This document shows positions 17,941 through 27,481 of a stretch of DNA of 64,000 bases, piece by piece. The notes below the pieces were generated by a model that had not been told where the DNA came from, searched no databases, and worked only from the letters and a program-made list of their open reading frames with translations. The first letter of the stretch is position 1. Every line of letters begins with the position of its first letter. The stretch is from NCBI RefSeq assembly GCF_013030985.1, contig NZ_WPYP01000009.1, forward strand, positions 62,001-126,000, given 5' to 3'. The stretch is from Ruegeria arenilitoris (GTDB lineage Bacteria; Pseudomonadota; Alphaproteobacteria; Rhodobacterales; Rhodobacteraceae). Position numbers and translations under genes: made by a program.

Positions 17941-18770
17941 CCCAGAACCGCCGCACGCAAATCATCTGTCACCTCGGGACGAGTGCCGAACCAGCGTTCA
18001 AACCCGGGGACCGCCTGATGCAGCAACATACCCAACCCGTCCACGGTGGTACAGCCGGCCTCTTCTGCCACTTGCAGCAGATGGGTTTTCAGCGGTGCGT
18101 AGACCAGATCGGTCACAACGGCACCGGGTTGCAGCCCATCCAGCGGCACCCGCAACTCGGGCTGCCCCAACATTCCCAGAGAGGTCGTGTTGACCACCAG
18201 CTCCGCGTTTTCAATGACATTTCCCGCTTGCAGCCAATCGACGACGGTAACGCGGTCGCCGAATTCCTCTTGCAACTGGTCTGCGCGGGCGCGGGTACGG
18301 TTGGTCAGCAAGATCTGAGGCACGCCCGCGTCCAGCAGGCTCTGTATCACCGCCCGCGCCGCGCCGCCTGCGCCAAATACCACGGCCGGGCCATCCGACG
18401 GCGTCCAGTCCGGCGCGCCGCTGCGCAGGTTCTCCAGGAAACCGTAGCCGTCGGTATTGTCCGCATAGATCGTGCCGTCTTCGTGAAACACCAGCGTATT
18501 CGCCGCACCGATGACCGAGGCGCGCTCGGATACGTGATCGGCAACGCGCAGCGCGGCCTCTTTATGGGGAACCGTCACATTGGTGCCGACGAACCCGGCC
18601 TTGGGCAGGGACCGCAAAACGGTCTCAAAATCTTCGGGGGCTACGTCCATCGGGACGTAATGCCCATCCAGCCCGTATTTCTTGAGCCAGTGACCATGCA
18701 GTTGCGGCGATTTGGAATGCGCAATCGGGTGCCCGATCACTCCGGCCAACGGAATACGGTTATGCGTCAT
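17937..18770 (-). CDS. aroE: Shikimate dehydrogenase (NADP+)
   Basis: AroE reduces 3-dehydroshikimate in aromatic amino acid synthesis. The 277-residue product starts with the substrate loop GVIGHPIAHSKSPQLHG, has the catalytic Lys/Asp pair (TVPHKEAAL, ANTLVF...DNTDGYGF) and the NADP fold (VFGAGGAARAVIQSLLDAG). It is in the tight operon maf-aroE-coaE-dnaQ with four-base overlaps on both sides. Confidence 0.96.
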   Translation of the reverse strand: MTHNRIPLAGVIGHPIAHSKSPQLHGHWLKKYGLDGHYVPMDVAPEDFETVLRSLPKAGFVGTNVTVPHKEAALRVADHVSERASVIGAANTLVFHEDGTIYADNTDGYGFLENLRSGAPDWTPSDGPAVVFGAGGAARAVIQSLLDAGVPQILLTNRTRARADQLQEEFGDRVTVVDWLQAGNVIENAELVVNTTSLGMLGQPELRVPLDGLQPGAVVTDLVYAPLKTHLLQVAEEAGCTTVDGLGMLLHQAVPGFERWFGTRPEVTDDLRAAVLG

Positions 18771-19366
18771 TGATCGATCACCCCTTTGACGGCCAGAAAA
18801 TTGAGCAGCTCCAACAGGGGCATACCCAAGACATTAAAATAGTCGCCGTCAATGGTGGCGAATAGACGAACGCCTTCTTCTTCCAGCTTATAGGCGCCCA
18901 CCGCGTGGCGAATGCTGTCCCAGTTGCGGTCAATGTAGTCGCGCAGGTAAGCGTCCGAGCTCATCCGCATCCGCAGGCGCACCTGACCGACATGGCGCCA
19001 GATCGGTTCACCATCCCGATAGACTACCGCCGCTGACAACAGCATATGCCGCTTGCCCCGCATCATCTTAAGCTGCGCCAGAGCGTCCTCGGGCGTTTCG
19101 GGTTTGGACAGCAACTGCCCGTCGAAATCCAGCACCTGATCACAGCCCAGAACCATCGCCCCTGGGGTTTTGTCACTGACCTTGCGGGCCTTCATCTCGG
19201 CCAGCGCGTCGGCGATATCGCGGGGCGCGGCACCTTCGGCCAGCAGCGCGTGTTTCATGGCATCCTCGTCCACACGCGCGACCTGAACGGAAAATGGCAC
19301 GCCTGCGTTTTCCAGCAACTGCGCGCGGATGGATGAGCCTGAGGCCAGGATGAAGGGGACAGACAT
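18767..19366 (-). CDS. maf: Maf-like nucleotide pyrophosphatase
   Basis: Maf/YceF proteins hydrolyse non-canonical or modified nucleoside triphosphates and influence septum formation in some bacteria. The 199-residue product shows LASGSSIRAQLLENAG at the start, the conserved GCDQVLDFDGQLLSKP and AVGAYKLEEEG. It is the first gene left of the putative origin; a DnaA-box-like sequence (TGTGGAAAA) lies directly upstream of its start codon. Confidence 0.93.
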   Translation of the reverse strand: MSVPFILASGSSIRAQLLENAGVPFSVQVARVDEDAMKHALLAEGAAPRDIADALAEMKARKVSDKTPGAMVLGCDQVLDFDGQLLSKPETPEDALAQLKMMRGKRHMLLSAAVVYRDGEPIWRHVGQVRLRMRMSSDAYLRDYIDRNWDSIRHAVGAYKLEEEGVRLFATIDGDYFNVLGMPLLELLNFLAVKGVIDQ

Positions 19367-19770
19367 GTGGAAAACCCTGTGTGCAATTCGTTGAGCGTTC
19401 TGGGACGGTTTGTATGGTTTTCAGATTGACACGCAACCCCGGGAATTTCGCGCAAAACTTCCCTGAGTCGCTCGAACCCTGTCCATCCGGGACAAGGATA
19501 AGTCGGATAGGTGGGATAAGCGGGAACTCCACAGATACCCCGTGATTTATCCCCAGACATACCCCGGAAAGTGATCGTTAAATATTTGAAAATAATAAGT
19601 TATTTTTGTCACTCACAGAATCACTCCCCTGAACCGGAGAACTTTCCACCTGGGGAAAACACATGTGTAAAAAAGTAATCCACGGATTTTGTTCACCCTA
19701 CAAAACCATCTTCCTTTTTCTTTTCTTATTTTTTTATTAGGGAGAGTTCCGAGCAACGCCCGGAGCCAGA
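19367..19770. other. oriC: Candidate chromosomal replication origin (oriC)
   Basis: This 404-base gap is the only long intergenic stretch in the window and it separates two divergent operons. It contains a clearly AT-rich part (about 19578-19616, with an A/T run GTTAAATATTTG and AATAATAAG) and a second T-rich tract (19711-19738). DnaA-box-like elements are near: TGTGGAAAA at 19366-19374, GGATAAG at 19496-19502, TGGGATAAG at 19512-19520, TTATCCCCA at 19547-19555, TGGGGAAAA at 19651-19659, TGTGTAAAA at 19664-19672 and TAATCCACG at 19676-19684. None is the exact TTATCCACA, but the TTATCC core occurs three times. The parAB/parS cluster and genes on both sides transcribed away from the gap support the call. 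No gene is seen in it. Confidence 0.7.
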
Positions 19771-20220
19771 ATGACCGATCTTCTTTTCACGATTTACCCG
19801 TGGGTGAAGTCTTTACACATCATGGCCGTGATCTCGTGGATGGCAGGCCTGTTCTATCTGCCTAGACTGTTCGTCTATCACGTAGAAAAGGCACAGGCTG
19901 TCGATGGGGCGGAAACCATTTTCTTTGAAATGGAAGACAAGCTGCTGCGCGTGATCATGCGCCCTGCAATGTACGTGGCGTGGATCTGCGGACTGATCAT
20001 GGTCTTCACGCCGGGCATTGTCGGCTGGGACTGGTCCTGGCCCTGGGTCAAAGGTGCGGCAGTGATTGGAATGACCTGGTTCCATCATTGGCTGATGGCG
20101 CGGCGCAAGGACTTCGTAGAGGGCCGAAACAAGCTCACTGGGCGGCAGTATCGCATGATGAACGAGGTTCCGACCATTCTGATGGTTGCCATCGTTCTGG
20201 CGGTCATTCTGAAGTTCTGA
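19771..20220 (+). CDS. hemJ: Protoporphyrinogen IX oxidase HemJ
   Basis: HemJ is the small membrane-bound protoporphyrinogen oxidase of many alphaproteobacteria, which lack HemG and HemY. The 149-residue product has four membrane segments, the start KSLHIMAVISWMAGLFYLPRLFVYH with the conserved His residues, and FHHWLMARRKDF in the second half. It opens the rightward operon beside the proposed origin, next to rho, as in other Rhodobacterales. Confidence 0.93.
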   Translation: MTDLLFTIYPWVKSLHIMAVISWMAGLFYLPRLFVYHVEKAQAVDGAETIFFEMEDKLLRVIMRPAMYVAWICGLIMVFTPGIVGWDWSWPWVKGAAVIGMTWFHHWLMARRKDFVEGRNKLTGRQYRMMNEVPTILMVAIVLAVILKF

Positions 20221-20342
20221 GGGCCTGTTTGACTCCGATGGCTGCCGCGCTTATGTAGGGATCAACACGCCCGTCCGGGCGGCGTATCTTCCGTACTGAA
20301 TTTCCACTTCGTGCCGCGCTGTCAGCGGTGAAGGTATATATC

Positions 20343-21614
20343 ATGACAACTGAAGCCCTGAATCTGGCCGACCTGAAGGCCAAAAGCCCCAAAGACCTTC
20401 TGGCGATGGCCGAAGAGCTGGAGATCGAAAACGCCTCGACCATGCGCAAAGGCGAGATGATGTTCCAGATCCTGCGCGAACGCGCGGATGAGGGCTGGAC
20501 TGTCGGCGGCGATGGCGTGCTTGAGGTTCTGCAAGACGGATTCGGCTTTCTGCGCTCGCCCGAGGCGAACTATCTGCCGGGTCCGGATGACATCTATGTC
20601 TCACCCGACATGATCCGCCAGCATTCGCTGCGCACCGGAGATACGGTCGAAGGTGAGATCAAGGCGCCGGACGATAACGAACGGTATTTCGCGCTGACCA
20701 AGGTCACGATGATCAACTTCGAGAACCCTGAGAAGGCGAAACACAAGATCCTGTTCGACAACCTGACGCCGCTGTACCCGGATGAGCGTCTGAAGATGGA
20801 AATCGAAGATCCCACCATCAAGGACAAGTCAGCCCGTGTGATTGATCTGGTGGCACCCATCGGTAAAGGTCAGCGTTCGCTGATCGTGGCGCCGCCGCGG
20901 ACCGGTAAAACGGTGATCCTGCAGAACATCGCGCATTCGATCGAACAGAACCACCCGGAGTGCTATCTGATCGTCCTGCTGATCGACGAACGCCCGGAAG
21001 AGGTGACCGACATGCAGCGGTCTGTGAAGGGGGAGGTCGTGTCTTCGACCTTCGACGAACCGGCGACGCGCCACGTGGCTGTGTCTGAGATGGTCATTGA
21101 AAAAGCCAAGCGTTTGGTCGAGCATAAACGAGATGTTGTTATTCTTCTCGATTCTATCACAAGACTTGGTAGGGCGTTTAACACCGTGGTACCGTCCTCG
21201 GGTAAAGTTCTGACCGGTGGTGTGGACGCAAACGCCCTGCAACGGCCCAAGCGCTTCTTTGGTGCCGCGCGGAACATCGAAGAAGGCGGCTCGCTGACCA
21301 TCATCGCCACCGCCCTGATTGATACCGGCAGCCGGATGGACGAAGTTATCTTTGAAGAATTCAAAGGCACCGGTAACTCGGAAATCGTTCTGGATCGCAA
21401 GATTGCGGACAAGCGCGTGTTCCCGGCGATCGACATCCTCAAGTCCGGTACCCGGAAAGAGGACCTGCTGGTCGACAAGGGAGATCTGGCCAAGACCTTC
21501 GTTCTGCGCCGTATCCTCAACCCGATGGGCACCACCGACGCGATCGAGTTCCTGCTGTCCAAGCTGAAGCAGACCAAGACGAACGGTGAGTTCTTCGACT
21601 CGATGAACACCTGA
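20343..21614 (+). CDS. rho: Transcription termination factor Rho
   Basis: Rho is the RNA-dependent ATPase that terminates transcription. The 423-residue product has an N-terminal Rho domain ([25 protein letters not shown]), the RNA-binding cold-shock-like domain ([33 protein letters not shown]), Walker A ([14 protein letters not shown]), [13 protein letters not shown] and [11 protein letters not shown] (Q and R loops). The start at 20343 was preferred because the frame upstream lacks homology. Confidence 0.97.
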   Translation: MTTEALNLADLKAKSPKDLLAMAEELEIENASTMRKGEMMFQILRERADEGWTVGGDGVLEVLQDGFGFLRSPEANYLPGPDDIYVSPDMIRQHSLRTGDTVEGEIKAPDDNERYFALTKVTMINFENPEKAKHKILFDNLTPLYPDERLKMEIEDPTIKDKSARVIDLVAPIGKGQRSLIVAPPRTGKTVILQNIAHSIEQNHPECYLIVLLIDERPEEVTDMQRSVKGEVVSSTFDEPATRHVAVSEMVIEKAKRLVEHKRDVVILLDSITRLGRAFNTVVPSSGKVLTGGVDANALQRPKRFFGAARNIEEGGSLTIIATALIDTGSRMDEVIFEEFKGTGNSEIVLDRKIADKRVFPAIDILKSGTRKEDLLVDKGDLAKTFVLRRILNPMGTTDAIEFLLSKLKQTKTNGEFFDSMNT

Positions 21615-21646
21615 CACAGGTCTTAATAACCACGCGAGGCCTTCGA

Positions 21647-22933
21647 ATGGATACGATATTCGCCTTGGCCAGCGCACAGGGCAAAGCAGGGGTGGCGGTC
21701 ATCCGCCTCTCTGGCCCTTTGGCGCATTCCGCTGCAGCGGACCTGACCGGCAGCCCGTTGCCGCCCCGCGGTATGCGGGTTCGGTCCTTGCATGCGGCCG
21801 ATGGCGCGCGATTGGACGATGGGTTGGTCCTGACCTTCCAGGGGCCGGCCAGTTTTACTGGCGAAGATGTGGCCGAGCTGCAAATTCACGGCAGCACCGC
21901 CTCGGTCAACGCCGTGATGCGGTGCCTGTCGGATTCGGACGGGTTGCGGTTGGCAGAACCCGGAGAGTTCACGCGCCGCGCGCTGGAAAATGGCAAGATG
22001 GACCTGACACAGGTCGAAGGGCTTGCCGATCTGATTGATGCCGAAACCGAGGCGCAGCGGAAACAGGCGCAGACCATTCTGGCCGGGGAACTGGGCGGAT
22101 TGGCGGAACGCTGGCGCCGTGATCTGATTCGGGCAGCATCACTGTTGGAAGCTGTCATTGATTTTGCCGACGAAGAAGTACCAACGGACGTCACACCAGA
22201 AGTGCAGACATTGGTGACCGGCGTCATGCAAGACCTGCAGCGCGAAGCGGAAGGCGTGAAGATTGCTGAACGCATCCGGACCGGGTTCGAGGTCGCGATT
22301 GTTGGTCTGCCAAATGTGGGCAAGTCGACCTTGCTGAACGCATTGGCCGGGCGCGAGGCGGCAATCACCTCAGAATACGCAGGCACAACCCGCGATGTGA
22401 TCGAGGTTCGGATGGATCTTGGCGGGTTGCCGGTGACGCTGTTGGATACTGCCGGGCTGCGCGAAACTGAAGATCACGTCGAAAACCTTGGGATCGAGCT
22501 GGCTCGCAAACGCGCCGATGCGGCCGACCTAAGGGTGTTTTTGACTGAAGACCCATCAGAGCTTGGCGTTCAAATGCTGGACGGCGATATTCAGATGTTG
22601 CCGAAATCTGATCTCCGTGAAGTTGGAAACGGCGGGATTTCCGGAAAGACGGGGCAGGGAATCGATCAGTTGATATCCCACATATCGTGTGTCCTAGGCG
22701 AACGATCTACCAGTCATGGTATCGCAACCCGTGAACGGCACCGCGTCGCGCTGATTGATGCCCGGTCAGCATTGGCTGCGGCGATGGCGGTTCTGGAATC
22801 AGGCCCGGACTTGTATGATATCGCTGCCGAAGAACTGCGCACGGCGATCCGTGCCTTGGAAACATTGGTTGGCAGGATCGGGGTCGAAGACCTTCTGGAC
22901 GAGATATTCTCCAGTTTCTGCCTGGGTAAGTAG
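21647..22933 (+). CDS. mnmE: tRNA modification GTPase MnmE
   Basis: MnmE works with MnmG to make the 5-carboxymethylaminomethyl group on U34 of certain tRNAs. The 428-residue product has the N-terminal tetrahydrofolate-binding domain, a G domain inserted in the helical domain ([29 protein letters not shown]) and the C-terminal catalytic FCLGK motif with its essential Cys. The usual partner mnmG starts four bases later. Confidence 0.96.
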   Translation: MDTIFALASAQGKAGVAVIRLSGPLAHSAAADLTGSPLPPRGMRVRSLHAADGARLDDGLVLTFQGPASFTGEDVAELQIHGSTASVNAVMRCLSDSDGLRLAEPGEFTRRALENGKMDLTQVEGLADLIDAETEAQRKQAQTILAGELGGLAERWRRDLIRAASLLEAVIDFADEEVPTDVTPEVQTLVTGVMQDLQREAEGVKIAERIRTGFEVAIVGLPNVGKSTLLNALAGREAAITSEYAGTTRDVIEVRMDLGGLPVTLLDTAGLRETEDHVENLGIELARKRADAADLRVFLTEDPSELGVQMLDGDIQMLPKSDLREVGNGGISGKTGQGIDQLISHISCVLGERSTSHGIATRERHRVALIDARSALAAAMAVLESGPDLYDIAAEELRTAIRALETLVGRIGVEDLLDEIFSSFCLGK

Positions 22934-22936
22934 GGA

Positions 22937-24814
22937 GTGTTTCACGTGAAACATTCGAAGTTCGATGTCGTTGTTGTAGGCGCTGGTCATGCCGGTACCG
23001 AAGCTGCTCATGCAGCCGCGCGGATGGGAGCTGAGACGGCATTGGTCACTCTGTCCGCATCCGATATCGGTGTAATGTCCTGCAACCCCGCCATCGGTGG
23101 ATTGGGTAAAGGCCATTTGGTCCGTGAAATCGATGCGCTGGATGGCGTTATGGGCCGGGTCGCGGATCAGGCCGGTATTCAGTTTCGCTTGCTGAATCGC
23201 CGTAAAGGTCCGGCAGTACAAGGCCCAAGAACCCAGGCTGACCGCGCTTTGTACCGGGCTGCCATGCAAAAGGAGACCCAGGCGCAGGATCGTCTGTCGA
23301 TCGTGGTCGGAGAGGTCGTCGACTTTTTGATGGACGGGCACAAGGTGGTTGGGATCAGGCTGGCAGACGATTCCGAAATCCACGCCGGCGCCGTTATCTT
23401 GACTTCAGGCACGTTCTTGCGCGGCATTATCCATATCGGCGATGTTTCCCGGCCAGGGGGGCGGATGGGGGATCGACCCTCAGTTAAGTTGGCAGAACGA
23501 TTGGACAGTCTTGATCTGCCGATGGGGCGATTAAAAACTGGGACACCGCCACGTCTGGACGGTCGGACAATCGACTGGTCCGATCTTGAACGTCAGGACG
23601 GAGACGACGACCCCACGCTATTTTCCTTTCTCTCCACGTCCGTTGTTGCACCGCAGATTTCCTGCGGAATCACGCATACAAACGCGCGCACCCATGAGAT
23701 CATCAAAAAGAACCTGTCCCGATCCGCTATGTATGGCGGGCATATCGATGGGGTGGGGCCCAGGTATTGTCCTTCGATCGAGGATAAGATTGTGCGATTT
23801 GAGGAAAAGGACTCGCATCAAATTTTCCTTGAACCCGAAGGGGTTGATGATCATACGATCTATCCAAACGGTATTTCAACGTCTTTGCCTCAAGATGTGC
23901 AGCAAGATTATGTTCGCTCAATCAAAGGGCTTGAGAATGCCGAAATCCTGCAACCTGGTTATGCCATTGAATACGATTATGTCGATCCACGTGTTCTGAC
24001 ATCGTCATTGTCCTTGCCTGAAGCGCCCGGTCTATATCTTGCGGGCCAAATAAACGGCACCACAGGATATGAGGAGGCCGCGGCCCAAGGTCTTGTCGCG
24101 GGACTGAATGCCGCTCTGGCTGTGCTTGGGCGAGATTCCGTTCATTTCACCCGGGCCGACAGCTATATCGGTGTGATGATTGACGATCTGACCACACGTG
24201 GTGTGGCGGAACCGTACCGGATGTTCACTTCTCGGGCGGAATTTCGACTGTCGTTACGAGCAGACAATGCCGATCAACGGCTGACACCTTTGGGTATAGA
24301 CCTTGGGTGTGTGGGAGAAGAACGCCAAACCCGGTTTGGCGAGAAGATGGATAAACTCACCTCTGCGAAATCCATGTTGACGGATCGAACATATACGCCG
24401 AAAGAGGTGCGTGCTGTTGGAATTAACGTCAATCAGGACGGCAATCGCCGGGATGGTATGGCGCTATTGGCGTTCCCAGACGTCTCGTTTGATGATCTGG
24501 TTCCTCTTGTCCCTGAGTTGGAGGAGGTCGAAACAGATATCCGGCTTCAGGTTGAGCGTGACGCGCTTTATGCAAACTATATCGCGCGTCAGCAAAAAGA
24601 TGTCGAAGCGATGAAACGCGATGAAACCTATGAAATTCCGCGGGACTTTGACTATTCTTCTCTGGAAGGTCTGTCATCCGAGATGAAGCAGAAGCTTTCT
24701 CAAGCCCGACCGGTGAACATCGCTCAGGCCGGGCGCGTCGAAGGGGTGACACCAGCCGCACTTACATTGCTGTTGGCCAAATTGAGGCGCGAGCAAAAGG
24801 TACGAAAGGCATGA
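22937..24814 (+). CDS. mnmG: tRNA uridine-5-carboxymethylaminomethyl modification enzyme MnmG
   Basis: MnmG (GidA) is the FAD-dependent partner of MnmE. The 625-residue product has the FAD-binding [21 protein letters not shown], the conserved [20 protein letters not shown] and [14 protein letters not shown] segments, and [14 protein letters not shown] around the conserved Cys. The start lies inside parS: GTG at 22937 gives an N terminus MFHVKHSK, while GTG at 22946 has a better-spaced ribosome site (GGGAG, eight bases). The gene overlaps rsmG by four bases. Confidence 0.96.
   Translation: MFHVKHSKFDVVVVGAGHAGTEAAHAAARMGAETALVTLSASDIGVMSCNPAIGGLGKGHLVREIDALDGVMGRVADQAGIQFRLLNRRKGPAVQGPRTQADRALYRAAMQKETQAQDRLSIVVGEVVDFLMDGHKVVGIRLADDSEIHAGAVILTSGTFLRGIIHIGDVSRPGGRMGDRPSVKLAERLDSLDLPMGRLKTGTPPRLDGRTIDWSDLERQDGDDDPTLFSFLSTSVVAPQISCGITHTNARTHEIIKKNLSRSAMYGGHIDGVGPRYCPSIEDKIVRFEEKDSHQIFLEPEGVDDHTIYPNGISTSLPQDVQQDYVRSIKGLENAEILQPGYAIEYDYVDPRVLTSSLSLPEAPGLYLAGQINGTTGYEEAAAQGLVAGLNAALAVLGRDSVHFTRADSYIGVMIDDLTTRGVAEPYRMFTSRAEFRLSLRADNADQRLTPLGIDLGCVGEERQTRFGEKMDKLTSAKSMLTDRTYTPKEVRAVGINVNQDGNRRDGMALLAFPDVSFDDLVPLVPELEEVETDIRLQVERDALYANYIARQQKDVEAMKRDETYEIPRDFDYSSLEGLSSEMKQKLSQARPVNIAQAGRVEGVTPAALTLLLAKLRREQKVRKA
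22938..22953. promoter_or_regulatory. parS: parS centromere site (perfect 16-bp palindrome)
   Basis: TGTTTCACGTGAAACA matches the canonical ParB-binding parS consensus at all 16 positions. It overlaps the translation start of mnmG, where it encodes the residues FHVKH. It is 3.2 kb from the putative origin and 2.5 kb from parA. Confidence 0.97.
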
Positions 24815-25425
24815 GCCACGAGATCTTTGATGGTTTGAGTGTTTCACGTGAAACATTCGAGCGGCTCGAGACCTATGTTGAACTGGTGCAACGCTGGAAT
24901 CCCAAGATCAATCTGGTATCCCGCAACAGTTTAAAGGATATCTGGACGCGGCATATTCTGGATTCCGTACAGGTTTACCGCTGTGCAGATGCGTTCAAAA
25001 CCTGGGTGGATTTGGGCAGCGGGGGCGGGTTCCCCGGTATGGTCTGCGCGATCATGGCCGTAGAAGAAGCGCCAGAAGCCAAATTCACCTTCGTGGAAAG
25101 CGATCAGCGCAAATCGGCGTTCCTGCGCAGCGTGGCACGGGAATGCGGTGCCAACTGTACTGTCATTTCAAAGCGAATCGAAACCGTTGAGCCGCTGCAA
25201 GCAGACGTCCTTTCTGTGCGGGCGCTTGCGGATCTCGAGGCATTATTGTCATTTTGTGACAGACATTTAGGAAAAACCGGTACTGCTTTGTTGCCGAAAG
25301 GTGCTAGCTGGAAAAAAGAGCTGGAAGCCGCACGCGAGGAATGGAATTTCGAGTGCGAGGCGATTACAAGTTTAACTGAACCCCAAGCTGTTATCCTAAG
25401 GATCAAAGGAGTATCGCGTGGTTGA
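24811..25425 (+). CDS. rsmG: 16S rRNA (guanine527-N7)-methyltransferase RsmG
   Basis: RsmG (GidB) methylates G527 of 16S rRNA; loss gives low-level streptomycin resistance in many bacteria. The 204-residue product has the Rossmann SAM-binding [15 protein letters not shown], the [18 protein letters not shown] segment and the [12 protein letters not shown] region near the end. Its ATG overlaps the mnmG stop and its stop overlaps the parA GTG by eight bases. A second parS lies in its codons 10-15. Confidence 0.95.
   Translation: MSHEIFDGLSVSRETFERLETYVELVQRWNPKINLVSRNSLKDIWTRHILDSVQVYRCADAFKTWVDLGSGGGFPGMVCAIMAVEEAPEAKFTFVESDQRKSAFLRSVARECGANCTVISKRIETVEPLQADVLSVRALADLEALLSFCDRHLGKTGTALLPKGASWKKELEAAREEWNFECEAITSLTEPQAVILRIKGVSRG
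24840..24855. promoter_or_regulatory. parS: parS centromere site (perfect 16-bp palindrome)
   Basis: The exact consensus TGTTTCACGTGAAACA occurs a second time, inside rsmG, where it encodes SVSRET. The two perfect copies are 1.9 kb apart, and both lie a few hundred to 2500 bases before parA. Confidence 0.97.
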
Positions 25426-26221
25426 TCTGTCTCGTCCCTCAGGGCCCCGGATAATTGCGGTTGCCAATCAAAAGGGTGGGGTGGGAAAAACAACGACGGC
25501 GATCAATCTGGCCGCGGGTCTGGCCGAAGCCGGGTGCAGGGTACTGGTTGTTGACCTCGATCCGCAAGGAAACGCGTCAACCGGCCTCGGCGTCGAAGAC
25601 CGAGACTGGACGACTTACGATCTGATCCTTGACGACGCGCCGCTTGAAGCGGTGGTACAAGAGACGGAAATCGAAGGACTGTTTGTAATCCCCGCTACCG
25701 TCGATCTAAGCTCGGCTGACATCGAATTGATTTCGAACGAAAAGCGCAGCTATCTTTTGCATGACGCGTTGCGGCAGACGTCAATTGATAAGTTCGAGCT
25801 TGATTTTGTGCTCATAGATTGCCCGCCATCGCTGAATCTGCTGACCGTAAACGCCATGGTCGCGGCCCATTCGATTCTGGTTCCGTTGCAAAGTGAGTTT
25901 TTTGCGCTGGAAGGGTTGTCCCAACTGATGCTGACAATACGAGAGGTCCGCCAGACCGCGAATCCGGACCTCAGAATCGAAGGTGTTGTGTTGACCATGT
26001 ATGATAACCGCAACAACTTGTCCCGCCAGGTCGAAAAAGACGCGCGTGACAATCTGGGTGAGATGGTATTTAAAACCAAGATACCCAGAAATGTGCGGGT
26101 CAGCGAGGCGCCGTCTTACGCTTTGCCGGTTCTGCAGTATGACTCGGGGTCGTTGGGGGCGATGGCATATCGGCATCTGGCGCGCGAAGTCATTCATAAG
26201 AACAAGAAAGCCGCCGCCTGA
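25418..26221 (+). CDS. parA: Chromosome partitioning ATPase ParA
   Basis: ParA drives segregation of the origin region by ATP-dependent, nonspecific DNA binding. The 267-residue product has the deviant Walker A motif ANQKGGVGKTTTAINLAAG, the A' motif VVDLDPQGNASTG and the Walker B LIDCPPSLNLLTVNAM. The GTG start at 25418 follows AAAGGAG with seven bases of spacing. It is followed by parB after 20 bases, and two parS sites lie upstream. Confidence 0.97.
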   Translation: MVDLSRPSGPRIIAVANQKGGVGKTTTAINLAAGLAEAGCRVLVVDLDPQGNASTGLGVEDRDWTTYDLILDDAPLEAVVQETEIEGLFVIPATVDLSSADIELISNEKRSYLLHDALRQTSIDKFELDFVLIDCPPSLNLLTVNAMVAAHSILVPLQSEFFALEGLSQLMLTIREVRQTANPDLRIEGVVLTMYDNRNNLSRQVEKDARDNLGEMVFKTKIPRNVRVSEAPSYALPVLQYDSGSLGAMAYRHLAREVIHKNKKAAA

Positions 26222-26241
26222 GCGGCAGTGAGGAGGGCGCA

Positions 26242-27135
26242 GTGGCCGTCAAGAAATCAAAACCCCGAGGTTTGGGCCGTGGATTGTCGGCCTTGATGGC
26301 AGATGTGACACAGGAGGCCGAGGGTCTGGCCCCGTCAGAACCCCGCCGGCCGGATATGAAAGTCCCGATCGAAAAGCTGCGTGCCAACCCGAACCAGCCG
26401 CGTCGGACGTTTTCGCCGGACCAGTTGGACGAGCTTGCGGCCTCGGTCAAAGAAAAAGGCATCATTCAACCGTTGATCGTGCGCGAAATTAACGGAAGTG
26501 AGTACGAAATCGTCGCTGGTGAGCGCCGCTGGCGCGCCGCCCAAATGGCACAACTGCATGATATTCCGGTCATCGTCCGTGATTTTGACGATACCGAAGT
26601 GCTGGAAGTTGCAATTATCGAAAACATTCAGCGTGCAGACCTGAACGCGGTTGAAGAGGCGGCGGGCTACAAGCAACTGATGGATCGGTTTGGGCATACG
26701 CAAGAGAAACTTGCCGAAGCCCTGGGCAAAAGCCGCAGTCACATCGCAAACCTGCTGCGTTTGTTATCTCTGCCGCTGGACGTGCAGACGCTGGTGATTG
26801 AAGGAAAACTATCTGCAGGTCACGCGCGGGCGCTGATTACCGCAGAAAATCCGTCGGAACTGGCGAAAATTGTCGTGCGGGACGGGCTGTCAGTGCGTGC
26901 CACCGAAGCGCTGGTGAAGAAGCAGAACGGTGATCCGGCCAAGGCTGCGCCGCGCTCCAGAAACCTGAATGCGGGCAAGGATGCGGACACGCGGGCGCTT
27001 GAGAAGGACCTTTCCGCGATTCTGGCGATGAAGGTTTTGATCAATCACAAACCCGGAACCGAAACCGGACAGGTGGTTCTGACTTATGAAAACCTGGATC
27101 AGCTGGACGATCTTTGCGCCAAGCTCAGCCGTTAG
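26242..27135 (+). CDS. parB: Chromosome partitioning protein ParB (CTPase)
   Basis: ParB binds parS and spreads as a CTP-dependent sliding clamp. The 297-residue product begins with LGRGLSALMADV (the ParA-interacting tail), then the ParB/Srx domain with NQPRRTFSPDQLDELAASVKEKGIIQPL and the CTP-binding GERRWRAAQ motif, a KorB-type helix-turn-helix (TQEKLAEALGKSRSHIANLLRLLSLP) and a C-terminal dimerisation segment. The GTG start follows AGGAGGG. Its end overlaps the convergent ybaN-like gene by 11 bases. Confidence 0.97.
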   Translation: MAVKKSKPRGLGRGLSALMADVTQEAEGLAPSEPRRPDMKVPIEKLRANPNQPRRTFSPDQLDELAASVKEKGIIQPLIVREINGSEYEIVAGERRWRAAQMAQLHDIPVIVRDFDDTEVLEVAIIENIQRADLNAVEEAAGYKQLMDRFGHTQEKLAEALGKSRSHIANLLRLLSLPLDVQTLVIEGKLSAGHARALITAENPSELAKIVVRDGLSVRATEALVKKQNGDPAKAAPRSRNLNAGKDADTRALEKDLSAILAMKVLINHKPGTETGQVVLTYENLDQLDDLCAKLSR

Positions 27136-27481
27136 GACGGGTCCAGATAAAGATCATCACCGCGCTCAGCACCACGGCCTGAATGATCAGGACGTGTGAG
27201 GGCAGGGCCAGCAGAATTGACAATCCAAACACGGCGGCGATCGAAAGGGTGGCCGCCTTTTTTGCGCCCGGACGAATGGCGCCAGAGCTTTGCCAATCCA
27301 CGATCAGCGGTCCGAATGAGCGGTGTGTGATCAGCCAATTATGCAGGCGCGAGGAAGATCGGGCGAAGAAGAACGCCGCCAAAAGCAGAAACGGCACCGT
27401 CGGCAACAGGGGCAGAACAATGCCCACGATCGCAAGCCCGACGCAGATCAATCCCAGAATGGCCCAGATATACTGCATCAC
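27125..27481 (-). CDS. YbaN/DUF454 family membrane protein
   Basis: The 118-residue product has an N-terminal hydrophobic pair (IWAILGLICVGLAIVGIVLPLLPTVPFLLLAAFFFARSS), which is the DUF454 signature, and two more hydrophobic segments at the end. The family is uncharacterised. Translation starts from GTG at 27481 or from ATG at 27478, directly after the hemW stop, so it is co-transcribed with hemW. It overlaps the 3' end of parB on the other strand. Confidence 0.82.
   Translation of the reverse strand: MMQYIWAILGLICVGLAIVGIVLPLLPTVPFLLLAAFFFARSSSRLHNWLITHRSFGPLIVDWQSSGAIRPGAKKAATLSIAAVFGLSILLALPSHVLIIQAVVLSAVMIFIWTRPNG

Noticed and set aside
19578..19592. TTAA-N7-AAAA, similar to a CtrA site in the putative origin
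   Set aside because: Only one half matches TTAA-N7-TTAA, which is expected by chance in AT-rich DNA.
20268..20281. CGCCCGTCCGGGCG hairpin before rho, possible terminator or leader
   Set aside because: The stem is short, the loop is only two to four bases and no T-run follows; it is not enough to support a call.
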